From positions 2,756,273 through 2,820,272 of the forward strand of contig NC_061870.1 of the NCBI RefSeq assembly GCF_907164915.1: a stretch of 64,000 bases of DNA, given 5' to 3'. The translations under genes were made by a program, and so were the position numbers. Shown one piece after another: positions 54,204 to 64,000 of the stretch. This stretch comes from Impatiens glandulifera. Taxonomy: Eukaryota; Streptophyta; Magnoliopsida; Ericales; Balsaminaceae. The notes beneath the pieces are model-generated. The model worked only from the letters and a program-made list of their open reading frames with translations. It was not told the origin of the DNA and ran no database searches. Every line of letters begins with the position of its first letter. The first letter of the stretch is position 1.

Positions 54204-57200
54204 TGTTGAGTTATGGAGCCTACACTTATAATAAATTATATATTGTTAATTAGAGTTTATTGGGTTTTCTTTATTTGGTTTTGGGCTTAGTCCTGACCAA
54301 AGTTATTTAGGTTTATTACCTAAATGTTTACCCTATAAATATGTGATTATTAAGGGTTTACATTGTTAGACAGAATTCTAGAGAGATAAAGTGTGAGGCA
54401 AAAACTCTGTATTCCTTCTTCTTCATAGTAAATCTGGTGGTGGCTGAAGTGGATGTAGCTCAATTTGAGTGAACCACTATAAATCTGTGTGTTCTTGTGT
54501 TCTTCTTTCTTGTGTTTTTACAAATTGTTTTCAAACAGGTCGGATTTGGGAGATACAAATCCTAACAACTGGTATCAGAGCAGTTAGGCTAGATCTGAGA
54601 ATTGGAAACAATGGCAAGTGAGAATAGTATACGACATGAGATTGGAAGATTTGATGGGACAGATTATGCCTACTGGAGAATGCAGATTGAAGATTATCTC
54701 TATGGAAAGAAGCTTCATGTTCCTTTGAGTGAGAAACTAGAGAAGATGGATGAAGCTGAATGGAAACTCCTTGATAGACAGGTTTTGGGAGTTGTCCGAT
54801 TGACGCTAGCCAAGACGGTTGCTCACAATGTAGCAAAGGAGAAGACCACCATGGGTCTGATGAAAGCTCTTTCTGATATGTATGAGAAACCATCTGCTAA
54901 CAACAAGGTACACTTAATGAAAAGACTCTTTTACTTAAGAATGGTTGATGATACTTCTGTCACTACTCATTTGAATGAATTCAATACAATTGTGAATCAA
55001 TTGCTATCTGTTGAGATTGATTTTGGGGATGAAGTTAGTGCCCTGTTTTTGTTAGCATCTCTACCAAATAGTTGGGAACCTATGAGGGCAGCAATTAGTA
55101 ATTCAGTTGGAAATGCTAAACTAAAATTTGTTGAAGTTAAAGATCGTATTCTTGCTGAAGAGGTTCGTAAAATTGATTCTGGTGAAACATTCAAAGGTTC
55201 TGCTCTGAATGTGGAAAACAGGGGAAGAGGTAATGATAGAAATTTCAACCGAGGTAAGAGCAGATCTATGTCAAGGAGCAGGAGGAGTCAGTCCAAGTCT
55301 GGGAGGACATTTGAGTGCTGGAATTGTGGTAAACAGGGTCATATGAAGAGGAACTGCAAAGCACCGAAGAAAAATGGTGATAATAAAAATGATGCAGCCA
55401 ACGTTGTTACAGAATCTGTCACTGATGCGTTACTTCTATCTGTTGATAGCCCGATAGATTCATGGGTTTTGGACTCAGGAGCGTCTTTCCACACCACTGC
55501 TCACAAAGAATTAATGGAGAATTATGTGGCTGGAAACTATGGAAAAGTTTATCTCGCAGATGGTGAGCCACTGGATATTGTTGGCATTGGTGACATCAAA
55601 TTGAAGATGGCAAATGGTTCTGTTTGGAAGATTAATAAGGTGAGACACATTCCAGGTTTAATGCGCAATCTGATTTCTGTTACACAACTTGATGAAGAAG
55701 GTCACAATTTCAGTTGTGGAAATGGTGCGTGGAAGGTGACTAAAGGAGCAATTGTTGTTGCTCGAGGTCATAAAACTGGAACGTTATACACGACTTCAAC
55801 TTGCAGAGAAACAGTTGCTGCTGTAGTTGATGACTCGAAGAACAGTGAGTTGTGGCATTGCAGGTTGGGCCATATGAGTGAAAAAGGGATGAAAATTCTT
55901 TTGAAGAATGGACAGATTCTAGAACTGAAGTCTGTTGAACATCAGTTATGTGAAAACTGCATTCTTGGAAAACAGAAACGGGTGAGTTTCTTAAAGATTG
56001 GGAAGGAGCTCAAGAAAGAAAGACTAGAGTTGGTACACACTGATGTGTGGGGACCTGCACCTGTTTCTTCTATTGGCGGATCATACTACTATGTGATTTT
56101 TATAGATGATTCAACAAGAAAAGTATGGGTTTACTTTATGAAGCACAAGTCTGAAGTATTTGCTATTTTCAAGAAGTGGAAGGCTTTGGTTGAAAATGAA
56201 ACAAATCAGAAAGTTAAGTGCTTGAGATCCGACAATGGAGGTGAATATATCAATCTAGATTTCAAAGAATATTGTGCTGTGAATGGGATCAGTATGGTGA
56301 AGACTGTTCCCCGAACGCCTCAAGAGAATGGAGTAGCTGAACGAATGAATCGAACATTGAACGAGCGTGCTAGAAGCATGAGATTGCATGCAGGGCTGCC
56401 TAAAACCTTCTGGGCAGAAGCTATTAATACTGCTGCCTATTTGATAAACAGGGGACCCTCTGTTCCTCTTGAATTCAGAATTCCTGAAGAAGCTTGGAGC
56501 AATAAAAAGGTAAATCTTTCTTATTTGAAAGTGTTTGGTTGTTTATCATATGTTCATATTAATGAATGTGATAGGAGCAAGCTTGATCCAAAGTCTAATA
56601 AATGTTTTTTCATTGGTTATGGTGATATCGAGTTTGGTTATCGTTTCTGGGATAATCAAAATCGGAAGATCATTCGTAGCAGAAATGTTATCTTCAATGA
56701 ACAGGTTCTCTACAAAGATTGTGTTGGGAAGACATCAGATGGTGATTCCAAGTTGGAAGAGACTGGTACAGTCGATTTGAGACAATTTTCAGCTAAATAT
56801 ATACCGGTTGTCGAAGAAGAACAATGTGTTGTTGAAGATGAAATCGTTGAGAACGTGGCCCCAGAGGTAAATCAGCAAACACCGGTTATACAGTTGAGAA
56901 GATCATCAAGGAATCGAAAACCAGTTGAGAGGTGGTCTCCATCTCTGAACTATATCTTGTTGACAGATAGAGGTGAACCTGAATGTTATGAGGAAGCAAT
57001 ACAATCTGATGAATCGATTAAGTGGAAGTCTACTATGAAAGATGAGATGGACTCTTTGATGTTGAATCAGACTTGGGAGCTCACTGAGCTACCAAAGGGA
57101 AAGAAAGCACTTCACAACAAATGGATCTTCAGGATTAAAGAAGAACATGATAAAACCATGAGGTACAAGAATAGGTTGGTTGTGAAAGGATTTCAACAAA

Positions 57201-58953
57201 AAGAAGGTATTGACTACAATGAAATCTTCTCTCCAGTAGTTAAATTGATGACAATTAGAACTATTTTGAGTTTGGTTGTGAAAGAAGACCTTCATCTTCA
57301 ACAAATAGATGTCAAAACTGCTTTCCTTCATGGTGATCTAGATGAAGAAATTTATATGCGACAACCAGAAGGATTTGAAATCAAAGGAAAAGATGAGCTT
57401 GTGTGTAAACTTCAGAAGAGTCTGTATGGTTTGAAACAGGCTCCAAGGCAATGGTACAAGAAGTTCGATAGCTTCATGAAAAGTAACAATTTTTTGATGT
57501 GTGAAGCTGATCATTGCTGCTATATCAAGAGGTTTGATAAATCGTACATTATTCTTCTTTTCTACGTTGATGACATGTTGATTGCTGGAGCAAGCTTGTA
57601 TGAGATTAACAAGCTCAAGAAAGAGTTGTCTGAAAAGTTTGCAATGAAGGATTTGGGTGCTGCTAAACAATTCATTGGGATGAGAATTTTCAGGGATGAA
57701 GAAGTTCTCAAGCTTTCACAAGAAGAATATGTGAAGAAAGTTCTTAGCAGGTTCAACTTGTATGATGCAAAACCAGTTACTACCCCCTTAGCTAGTCACT
57801 TCAGACTATCTAAAGATCAATCGCCTTCAACAGAGGAGGAGAAAAATTACATGGCCACTGTTTCGTATGCCTCTTCCATTGGTTGTATTATGTATGCGAT
57901 GGTTTGTACAAGACCAGACATAGCACATGCAATGGGAGTTGTTAGCAGATTCATGAGCAACCCGGGTAGACAACATTGAGAAGCAGTAAAGTGGATACTA
58001 CGATACTTAAGAGGAAGTACGGGTCTCGCTTTGTATTTTCGAAAGTCTAATATGGGTTTAGAAGGATATGTTGATGCTGACAATGGTGGTGATGTTGATA
58101 GTAGGAAGAGCACAATAGGGTACATTTATACTCTGGGAGGTACTGCAATCAGTTGGGTATCAAAATTGCAGAAGATTGTTGTTTTTTCTAGTTGTGAAGC
58201 AGAGTATGTTGCTGTGACAGAAGCTGCTAAGGAGATGATGTGGTTACAACCTTTTTTGCGAGAATTGGGTCAAGACTACGTGGGAAGTGTGTTGCGATGC
58301 GACAGTCAGAATGCCATTCATTTGGCAAAGAATCCTGTTTATCATGGCATGACGAAGCATATACAGGTTCGTTATCATTTCATTCGGTCAGCTTTAGAAG
58401 ATGGAGTATTAGCTCTTGAGAAGATTCCCGGGAGTGAGAATCCAGCTGATATGTTGACGAAAGTTGTGACAAATGAGAAACTGAAGTTGTGTGCAACTTC
58501 AGTTGGTCTTCTTCGTTAAGACACCGAATGGAAAGCCACTACCGATCGAGAGATGATGAAGTTAGTCTCCAAGTGGGAGATTGTTGAGTTATGGAGCCTA
58601 CACTTATAATAAATTCTACATTGTTAATTAGAGTTTATTGGGTTTTCTTTTTTTGGTTTTGGGCTTGGGCCTGACCAAAGTTATTTAGGTTTATTACCTG
58701 AATGTTTACCCTATAAATATGTGATTATTAAGGGTTTACATTGTTAGACAGAATTCTAGAGAGATAAAGTGTGAGGCAAAAACTCTGTATTCCTTCTTCT
58801 TCTTCATAGTAAATCTGGTGGTGGCTGAAGTGGATGTAGCTCAATTTGAGTGAACCACTATAAATCTGTGTGTTCTTGTGTTCTTCTTTCTTGTGTTTTT
58901 ACAACTTGTTTTCAAACAGGTCGGATTTGGGAGATACAAATCCTAACACTTAT
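54199..58953 (+). mobile_element. Near-intact Ty1/copia element with target duplication CTTAT
   Basis: 5' LTR 54204-54567 and 3' LTR 58582-58948, both TGTTGAG ... CCTAACA, differing by about seven substitutions and one 3-bp indel (about 98% alike). CTTAT flanks at 54199-54203 and 58949-58953. The primer-binding site TGGTATCAGAGC is at 54570-54581 and the polypurine tract AAGTGGGAGAT is just before 58582. One long gag-pol frame with a single stop lies between. It landed in the low-complexity part of the MULE's Ulp1-like gene. Confidence 0.93.
54611..58519 (+). pseudogene. gag-pol: Copia Gag-Pol polyprotein, one in-frame stop
   Basis: A continuous frame from MASENSIRHEIGRF to TSVGLLR, broken only by TGA at 57977-57979 inside RNase H (RQH*EAVKW, where Trp is expected). 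Blocks in order: Gag (YWRMQIEDYLYG), zinc knuckle CWNCGKQGHMKRNC (about residue 236), protease VLDSGASFHTT (about 284), pre-integrase HCRLGHMSEKG, integrase (VWGPAPVSSIGG, SDNGGEY, PQENGVAERMNR), reverse transcriptase ([32 protein letters not shown] at about 984) and RNase H (VDADNGGDVDSRKSTIG, ADMLTKVV). About 1302 codons, the usual copia length. It is likely inactive unless the stop is read through, but it is the best-preserved polyprotein in the window. Confidence 0.9.
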
Positions 58954-59300
58954 CATCTCCATTCTCCTTCTCCTTCTCCTTCACCTCACCTTCATTCTCC
59001 TTCTCATTCTCCTTCTCCTCCTCCTCCTCCTCCTTCTCCTTCTCCTTCTCCTTCTCATTCTCTTCACCTTCTTTCTCCTCACCTTCATTCTTCTCATCTT
59101 CATTCATCTTCATCTTCATTCTCCTCACCGTAATTCTTCTCATCTTCATTCATCATCCCCTTCATCTTCTCCTTCTATTCATCTTCATTCTCCTAATTCA
59201 CATTCTCTTCATTCTCCATCTCCTCATTCATCTTATCCTTCTTCTCATCTTCACCTTCATTCTCCTCACCTTCATTCGTCTTCATCTCCTACAAAATGGA
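58954..59300 (-). repeat. CTT/CTC/CAT low-complexity coding remnant
   Basis: Mixed TTCTCC, TTCATC and TTCACC repeats. On the minus strand this reads Glu/Lys-rich text (EEKEGEENEKEKEKEKEEEE), continuing the E/K-rich segment on the other side of the copia insertion. It looks like a decayed version of the pure hexamer array at 59893-60403. Confidence 0.6.
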
Positions 59301-59344
59301 AAAATCTTGGGTTCACTTTATAATTGCATTACTTCAATGGTGCA

Positions 59345-59425
59345 GTCGCGAGAAGGGACTGCCCTTCGCGAGACGATCATGCTCTTCGTGACAGGCAAGA
59401 TCGTGTCGCGAAGGGCCGTCCTTGT
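59345..59425. repeat. TCGCGAGAAGGG motif cluster 3
   Basis: A short cluster (GTCGCGAGAAGGGACTGCCC, CGCGAGACGATCATGC, GTCGCGAAGGGCCGTCC) inside the Ulp1-like gene. It lies between its E/K-rich part and the segment at 59425-59700. Confidence 0.6.
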
Positions 59426-60522
59426 CAAATTTCAATATCTACCTCATCCTTCATCTCCTTCTTCTCCTCCTCGTTCATCTTCTTCTTCTTCTTTTTCTCC
59501 TCCATATTATCTAATTTGGCTAATAATATGGCCATCTTTTTGGTCACATGGCTGGCTAACTGGTTGGACATACTAATAATCAACTTTCTCATATAAGTAT
59601 GGTGATTTTGTTGAGTTTCTTTAATGATCATTATGTCTGTTTTCAGCTCTTTGAGCTCCTCCTTCAGCTCATCACATTTACATCCAACATTAGGTTCTAC
59701 AGGATTTTAAGTCGTGGTGGGGGAGGTAGGGGGACTAAGAATCTTGGAAGGTTTGGGACTAGATTCTACATCATAATCAAGATTTCTCTTCCTATTGGAA
59801 GATTTAAGAGTAGTATCTACATCTTGATCTCCATCTTTAACCTTTCTCTTTCTGTTGGCATGTTTGGGAGTAGGTTCTTTAGACTCTTCATCTTCACCTT
59901 CACCTTCACCTTCACCTTCACCTTCACCTTCACCTTCACCTTCACCTTCACCTTCACCTTCACCTTCACCTTCACCTTCACCTTCACCTTCACCTTCACC
60001 TTCACCTTCACCTTCACCTTCACCTTCACCTTCACCTTCACCTTCACCTTCACCTTCACCTTCACCTTCACCTTCACCTTCACCTTCACCTTCACCTTCA
60101 CCTTCACCTTCACCTTCACCTTCACCTTCACCTTCACCTTCACCTTCACCTTCACCTTCACCTTCACCTTCACCTTCACCTTCACCTTCACCTTCACCTT
60201 CACCTTCACCTTCACCTTCACCTTCACCTTCACCTTCACCTTCACCTTCACCTTCACCTTCACCTTCACCTTCACCTTCACCTTCACCTTCACCTTCACC
60301 TTCACCTTCACCTTCACCTTCACCTTCACCTTCACCTTCACCTTCACCTTCACCTTCACCTTCACCTTCACCTTCACCTTCACCTTCACCTTCACCTTCA
60401 CCTTTAGGGATGACTATCTTCCCCCCATCTATAAATCCCTCAAACAAATCATCAGCTGAATTGTCTATTTGTTCAAAATCCACCCCACTATATAAGCTCT
60501 TTTCCATGGAGGACTCTTTCAA
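59426..60522 (-). pseudogene. Ulp1-like gene, central region with (Gly-Glu)n
   Basis: From ATG 60522 the minus strand reads [18 protein letters not shown], then about 85 Gly-Glu pairs, then nuclear-localisation-like basic clusters ([22 protein letters not shown]) and a Pro/Ser-rich end. More K/E-rich text follows to 59426. Such variable acidic linkers occur between DUF1985 and Ulp1 domains in transposon-carried genes. Whether this ATG was ever a start is doubtful. Confidence 0.45.
59893..60403. repeat. (TTCACC)n hexanucleotide array, about 85 units
   Basis: About 511 bp of essentially perfect TTCACC repeats. No stop occurs in any of the six frames, so all six frames stay open across it (Gly-Glu, Lys-Val or Glu-Gly type on minus; Thr-Phe, Ser-Pro or His-Leu type on plus). 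Purity suggests recent expansion or strong slippage. Confidence 0.92.
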
Positions 60523-60555
60523 TATTAGTTAGATCCGTGGTCTGAAGGACAACCT

Positions 60556-61466
60556 TTATATCCTATAAGGTGTTCTTCTTGTTGCAATAATAGAGTAATA
60601 TCCTTGGGCGTAGAGGCTCATTAAGCTTCCCCTATTGGAGAATTTAGGGACAAAGCTTTTGATGACCTCATATGTCCACAATTGAAATGCTAGTGCGAAC
60701 CCATACACGTTATAAGGAAAATCATCATGAATCCCTCTCGCCACCTTCTTGTAAAAATATATAGAACTAAGATGTTTTATGGCCTTTTTAAGACCCTTTA
60801 GGGTGGCTCTAAAGTAGACCTTCCCCCATGGAAATCGGAGGAAAGTTTCCACGTATTCCACCATGTGATTTTGACAAGTACAATCCTCCTTAGGTCAAAT
60901 GCAAATAGGTACTAGCAAATCAGGCATACCAACACCGCATCTTCCTTATCAGTGCATGACATAAAATGAGACTCAAACAAGTTGATTCATACAATCATTT
61001 TCCCTTTAAATTATTTAATTAAGAGAGGTGGACAACATCGACATTCATCTTCTTCTTTGTTCACCACAGGAAATATGTCGAAGTTAAGGCCTATAAAAAA
61101 GGAATACTTCTTCATAACAAATACCAATTCCTACCCATTCACCATGAAAATAATCTCCTTCGAGTTTGAGCTTACCTTCCTAAGCAGCATCTGATGGCTT
61201 ATTTTTCCTAAGAACAGCAAGCCCAAGGTTGTGAATAAATATTTGAATTGGGTATTCAAAACTATCTCCAAAAGATCCATTGTATCGAACTTGTCAAATA
61301 TCTTCTTGAGGCTGTGGACACATTTCCAAGAAATCCTACCAGAAAACTCAAGAACGGTGGTTTCTACCATATACAAAAGGAACAAAAAAATATAAGAACA
61401 AATAACTAATACACCGTCGCAAGACGATCGTGCCGTGGCGAGAAGGCCCATCGCAAGAAGGGACAA
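60556..61466 (-). pseudogene. DUF1985-domain segment of the Ulp1-like gene
   Basis: The minus strand reads LKKIFDKFDTMDLLEIVLNT, KISHQMLLRKVSSNSKEIIF (61130-61340), then FPWGKVYFRATLKGLKKAIK and DFPYNVYGFALAFQLWTYEV (60640-60850). These are the opening and closing blocks of DUF1985, the domain found in transposon-borne Ulp1 proteins of plants. The middle (60870-61130) is decayed, and frame breaks separate the two ORF pieces. Confidence 0.62.
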
Positions 61467-61895
61467 CTATCTCGAAACCCTAAACCCATCGTGATAAAGG
61501 ATGGCCCATTGCGAAACCCTACACATAAAGCCTAAACCAAAAACTAAAACTAACTAGATTAATGACGATGATGATGGAACGAGAAGACAAGCATGAATAA
61601 TCGTCGAGGCAGGGAGTAGTGAAGTTAAGTAGAGGCTAGAGAGAGACGAGTCGTCGCGACATAGTGAAGAAACAAAATGTTCATCGCGTAATACTTATAA
61701 ATAGAGTATAGCGCGTGACAAACCGCGTGCCTCTTCGACTTCTTTCACGAGACGATCTTTCCCTTCGCGAGGCGATCTTGCCCTTCACGAGAAAGGACAA
61801 CCCTCGCGAGAAGGGACGACCCTTCATGAGAAGCCCCATCGCGAGAATCACATGAATCTTTCCTGAAACGGAACCGAATCAGAGCATCATCTGCA
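61410..61895. repeat. Right-end motif clusters and inverted repeat of the MULE
   Basis: Clusters 4 (61410-61510) and 5 (61735-61850) hold CGCGAGAAGGG and ACGAGACGATC motifs. 61850-61895 is the reverse complement of the left-end TCCGTTTCAGG(G)AAGATTCATG block. This supports it as the right terminal region. Confidence 0.6.
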
Positions 61896-61910
61896 AATAT
61901 AATTATCGAC

Positions 61911-61968
61911 AAGATGAACAACCAAGATGAACAAGATGAACAAGATGAACAAGATGAACAAGATGAAC
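61911..61968. repeat. AAGATGAAC nonamer repeat
   Basis: Six tandem copies of AAGATGAAC with one interrupted unit. It lies just outside the MULE right-end similarity. No function is suggested. Confidence 0.75.
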
Positions 61969-63693
61969 AACCTCATCTGCATGCATCTGCAAATATCATG
62001 GTTTATGGTTCCTCCCTTTAAGGTCCTTCAATAGCATCCAACCTGCATTGAAGATGAACACAAAAACATTTAACAAAACTATAATGGAAATAAGAACATA
62101 AATCACATGATATTAGAACGGGTTTTCATCGTCGATCCATATGATGTGTTTGTAGGAAAAGAACGCGTAATTTTTTTTTTATTTTTGGACCATTTTCAAA
62201 ATTCATGCTATTTTTGGACCATTTTTAAAGGATAATTTCAAGTATGATTATCATACTAGACCATGCAAATTTATTTTATATTTGGCGTGTTAAAATGAGG
62301 TGTCTATAACTCCCATTTACCTTAGCCCCCCTCATGGCCCTATGACCCAAGAGGAAATCTCACTATATGAAGAATACTATGAAAAAACTACCGAGGCTCA
62401 ACACAGAATTCAAGAAGGAGAAAAAACCCTATGGAAACCCATAGAGGACCAATCCTAGTAGCCGATCAACCACCTTCGACCTAATATGAACAACAAATTT
62501 CCCAAATGCAAGCCATACAAGCCAAATTGTAAGAACAATTGGATAAGATGGCTAAAAGAAAAGCCGTCGATGAGCACCATGATTAGAAGTACACCATTAA
62601 AACTGCCTTCATCTTGTATCTCGTAAAATGGACAAGAAGACCACTCTTTCAATAGTTACGTCACCATAATGTGAGATGATGAATCAAATTTTGGTATCGA
62701 ATAAAAGCAAAACGTAGCTGTCTCAATTAAGAGTCCTCGCATAATTTTATTTTTAACGAAACCTGGAAACAAATTAAAGTATTCCGTTTTAAGGGTTTGA
62801 TACTTGGTGACATGTATGAAAGAGCCTCGACGCTATGTCCCACATGCCCGTCCTAAATGGCCTGTCTCTACTTTAAAACAATTGTTCATTTCAAATGTGA
62901 AATATAATTACATTTTATTTGTGTTCAAAACTTGAGTTGTTCATCTAAAGTTCATAACTTAATTTTAACAAGGAACTATACTTATTCATGTCTAATAAAT
63001 AGCTTTATGATGTACATAATATTATACGAGGTTGTAAGATGAATGCAATAGACGTAGCTAATAAATGAGAGAGCATTAAATGAGAAATGAAAGTCAAATT
63101 TTCTCAAATTAGTATTGGCTTTCAAGGAAATATCAAGAAAATTATTAGAAACATGTAGGGTTTTTTCTTATAATTTTTAGAGTTTTAAAAATCAAGTTAT
63201 TTTATCTTAAATTTAGATAAATATTCCAAACATATCCTAAAAATTTTGATTTTTTTTTATTTTGGTTAAAAATAATATTTAAAACCACTTTATAATTTTT
63301 GGGATTTACTGAATTGATATTTAAATAAATAAAAGTGAAAATAATGTAAAAAGAGAACAAAATAGCCCGTGTCACTCAAGTTTAAAGGGACGTGGCTTGG
63401 GGGGAGATCCATGTCTTTGGAGCTACCGAGGTGGCTTAGAGGTCATCCAAAATAAGTAAGTGGTCATGCTAGCATCGAGACGTATTGGGAGGATCAGGCC
63501 AACTTCGGATAGGCTTGGGAGATGCTTCTGTTAAGGGACTTCATTAATGTTTTTGGGGAAAATGACTTAGCATCATTTCATTAAAAACCCCAAAAAGGAA
63601 AAAGAAACATGAATTGTTTTTATCAAGCTAGACAAATCTTAAACTTGATTAAAAAAAAAACAGAATTAAACAACAAGCATACAAATTACAAGT
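61969..63693. other. Spacer, no definite gene
   Basis: AT-rich sequence. 62320-62460 on the plus strand reads GPMTQEEISLYEEYYEKTTE-like text, possibly a decayed transposon coding fragment, but no family was recognised. TTTTTGGACCATTTT occurs twice (62183 and 62210). Confidence 0.4.
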
Positions 63694-64000
63694 TCATGAC
63701 ATGATTACAAACCACACACACAATCTTTCAACTTTATCTTGCCTAAAAACTATCCATTTTTGTGACTTTATCATATGAGATCTTCTAACTTTGGTATATG
63801 TTCCAATTCTGCTCACTTGTGGGAATACGTCTCCACGTTTGCATGAGTGAATTATAATCAAATACGACATCCTTCTAAACTTCATCCAAATTCCTTCTAA
63901 CTCTTGAATATACCTCACATTCCTTTCAACCCAAATATGGTAGATAGTTGACGCTAAGCCACACTTGTAAACACTTGATGAAAATTGGTTACCATTTTCC
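63694..64000 (-). pseudogene. LINE (non-LTR) C-terminal relic, runs off the window
   Basis: The minus strand reads ASTIYHIWVERNVRYIQ near 63905-63955, like the zf-RVT tail of plant L1-type elements (YHIW-x-ERN). It then decays toward 63694. The upstream part lies beyond the window end. No poly-A tail was identified. Confidence 0.45.

Larger units (their letters stand above)
47871..61900. mobile_element. Mutator-like element with transposase and Ulp1-type gene, decayed
   Basis: The left part (about 48655-48900) and the right part (about 61735-61895) are inverted copies sharing GATTCGGTTCCGTTTCAGG, AAGATTCATGTGATTC and GGGTCGTCCCTTCTCGCGA. Between them are a MuDR-type transposase relic on the plus strand and a DUF1985/Ulp1 protease gene on the minus strand. 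This content matches Mutator-like elements that carry Ulp1 genes (the Kaonashi type). A copia element (54204-58948) and a retroviral-type LTR fragment (51640-52080) are inserted. The exact ends and the 9-bp target duplication were not found. Confidence 0.65.

Noticed and set aside
53995..54231. 149-codon plus-strand Leu/Ile/His-rich frame at 53.78-54.23 kb resembling a membrane protein
   Set aside because: It is the complement of Glu/Lys-rich repeats; hydrophobicity arises from CTT/CTC repeats.
54531..54893. Minus-strand frame of 120 codons over the copia gag start
   Set aside because: It lies opposite a continuous gag-pol frame and has no recognisable domain.
58870..59323. Ser/Pro/His/Leu-rich plus-strand frames at 58.85-59.32 kb
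   Set aside because: Low-complexity complement of the E/K-rich segment of the protease gene; starts within the copia LTR.
59707..60532. Long open frames in all six frames across 59.7-60.5 kb, including Ser-Pro, Thr-Phe and Lys-Val polymers
   Set aside because: They exist because a hexamer without stop codons stays open in every frame. Only the minus-strand Gly-Glu reading fits the surrounding protease-gene sequence.
62455..62652. 65-codon minus-strand frame near 62.5 kb
   Set aside because: No family resemblance; the plus strand here looks more like a decayed coding fragment, and neither is convincing.

Overview
The window is plant nuclear DNA, most likely from a eudicot. It is AT-rich, has GT-AG spliced genes, and is dominated by plant-type LTR retrotransposons and a Mutator-like DNA transposon. 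The species cannot be named from the sequence. Only two ordinary host genes were found, both on the minus strand. One (1628-12677) is a complete 16-exon dynamin-related GTPase of the DRP1 family, closest in remembered sequence to DRP1E, predicted at 618 aa. The other (44752-46823) is a complete 5-exon receptor-like cytoplasmic kinase of subfamily VII, PBL27-like, predicted at 451 aa. All splice sites were read by eye and the reading frame closes in both genes.

Layout. 1-1627: an ATTCGAATT-rich repeat and the 3' flank of the dynamin gene. 1628-12677: dynamin gene; its 5.9-kb intron 13 holds a decayed Ty3/gypsy element with a rearranged Ty1/copia element inside it. 12678-14582: promoter side and AT-rich spacer. 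14583-24503: 'element X', a SIRE/Maximus-like copia derivative that kept gag and an accessory gene but lost pol; its accessory gene is split by a solo LTR of the same family with a perfect 5-bp target duplication. 24504-26517: spacer with a MITE-like unit. 26523-43239: a 16.7-kb composite SIRE-like retrotransposon flanked by one perfect 5-bp target duplication (ATTAT). 43240-44751: AT-rich spacer with small relics. 44752-46823: kinase gene. About 47871-61900: a Mutator-like element (MULE) with a decayed transposase (+) and a decayed DUF1985/Ulp1-protease gene (-), the latter broken by a young Ty1/copia insertion (54204-58948) and containing about 85 copies of a hexamer. 61900-64000: spacer and a LINE relic at the edge.

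The most unusual part is the composite at 26523-43239. Its outer ends read as one minus-strand element, but most of its interior is a plus-strand copy (LTR part, gag, pol, accessory genes a, b and c). This creates two inverted arms of about 3.37 kb (27471-30842 and 36523-39891) and a perfect 167-bp palindrome at 42891-43239. The three accessory genes after pol are paralogues of each other and of the accessory gene in element X. Each has its own TATA box, so the element looks like a retrotransposon carrying a small family of independently transcribed genes. The LTRs of these related families share a conserved two-hairpin leader around GGGGTGACGTAG. Their U3 regions contain arrays of short palindromes, different in each family.

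The host genes look functional. Almost every transposon gene is broken, repeatedly by Trp-to-stop changes. The exceptions are accessory genes a, b and c of the composite and, apart from a single stop codon, the copia polyprotein at 54611-58519.
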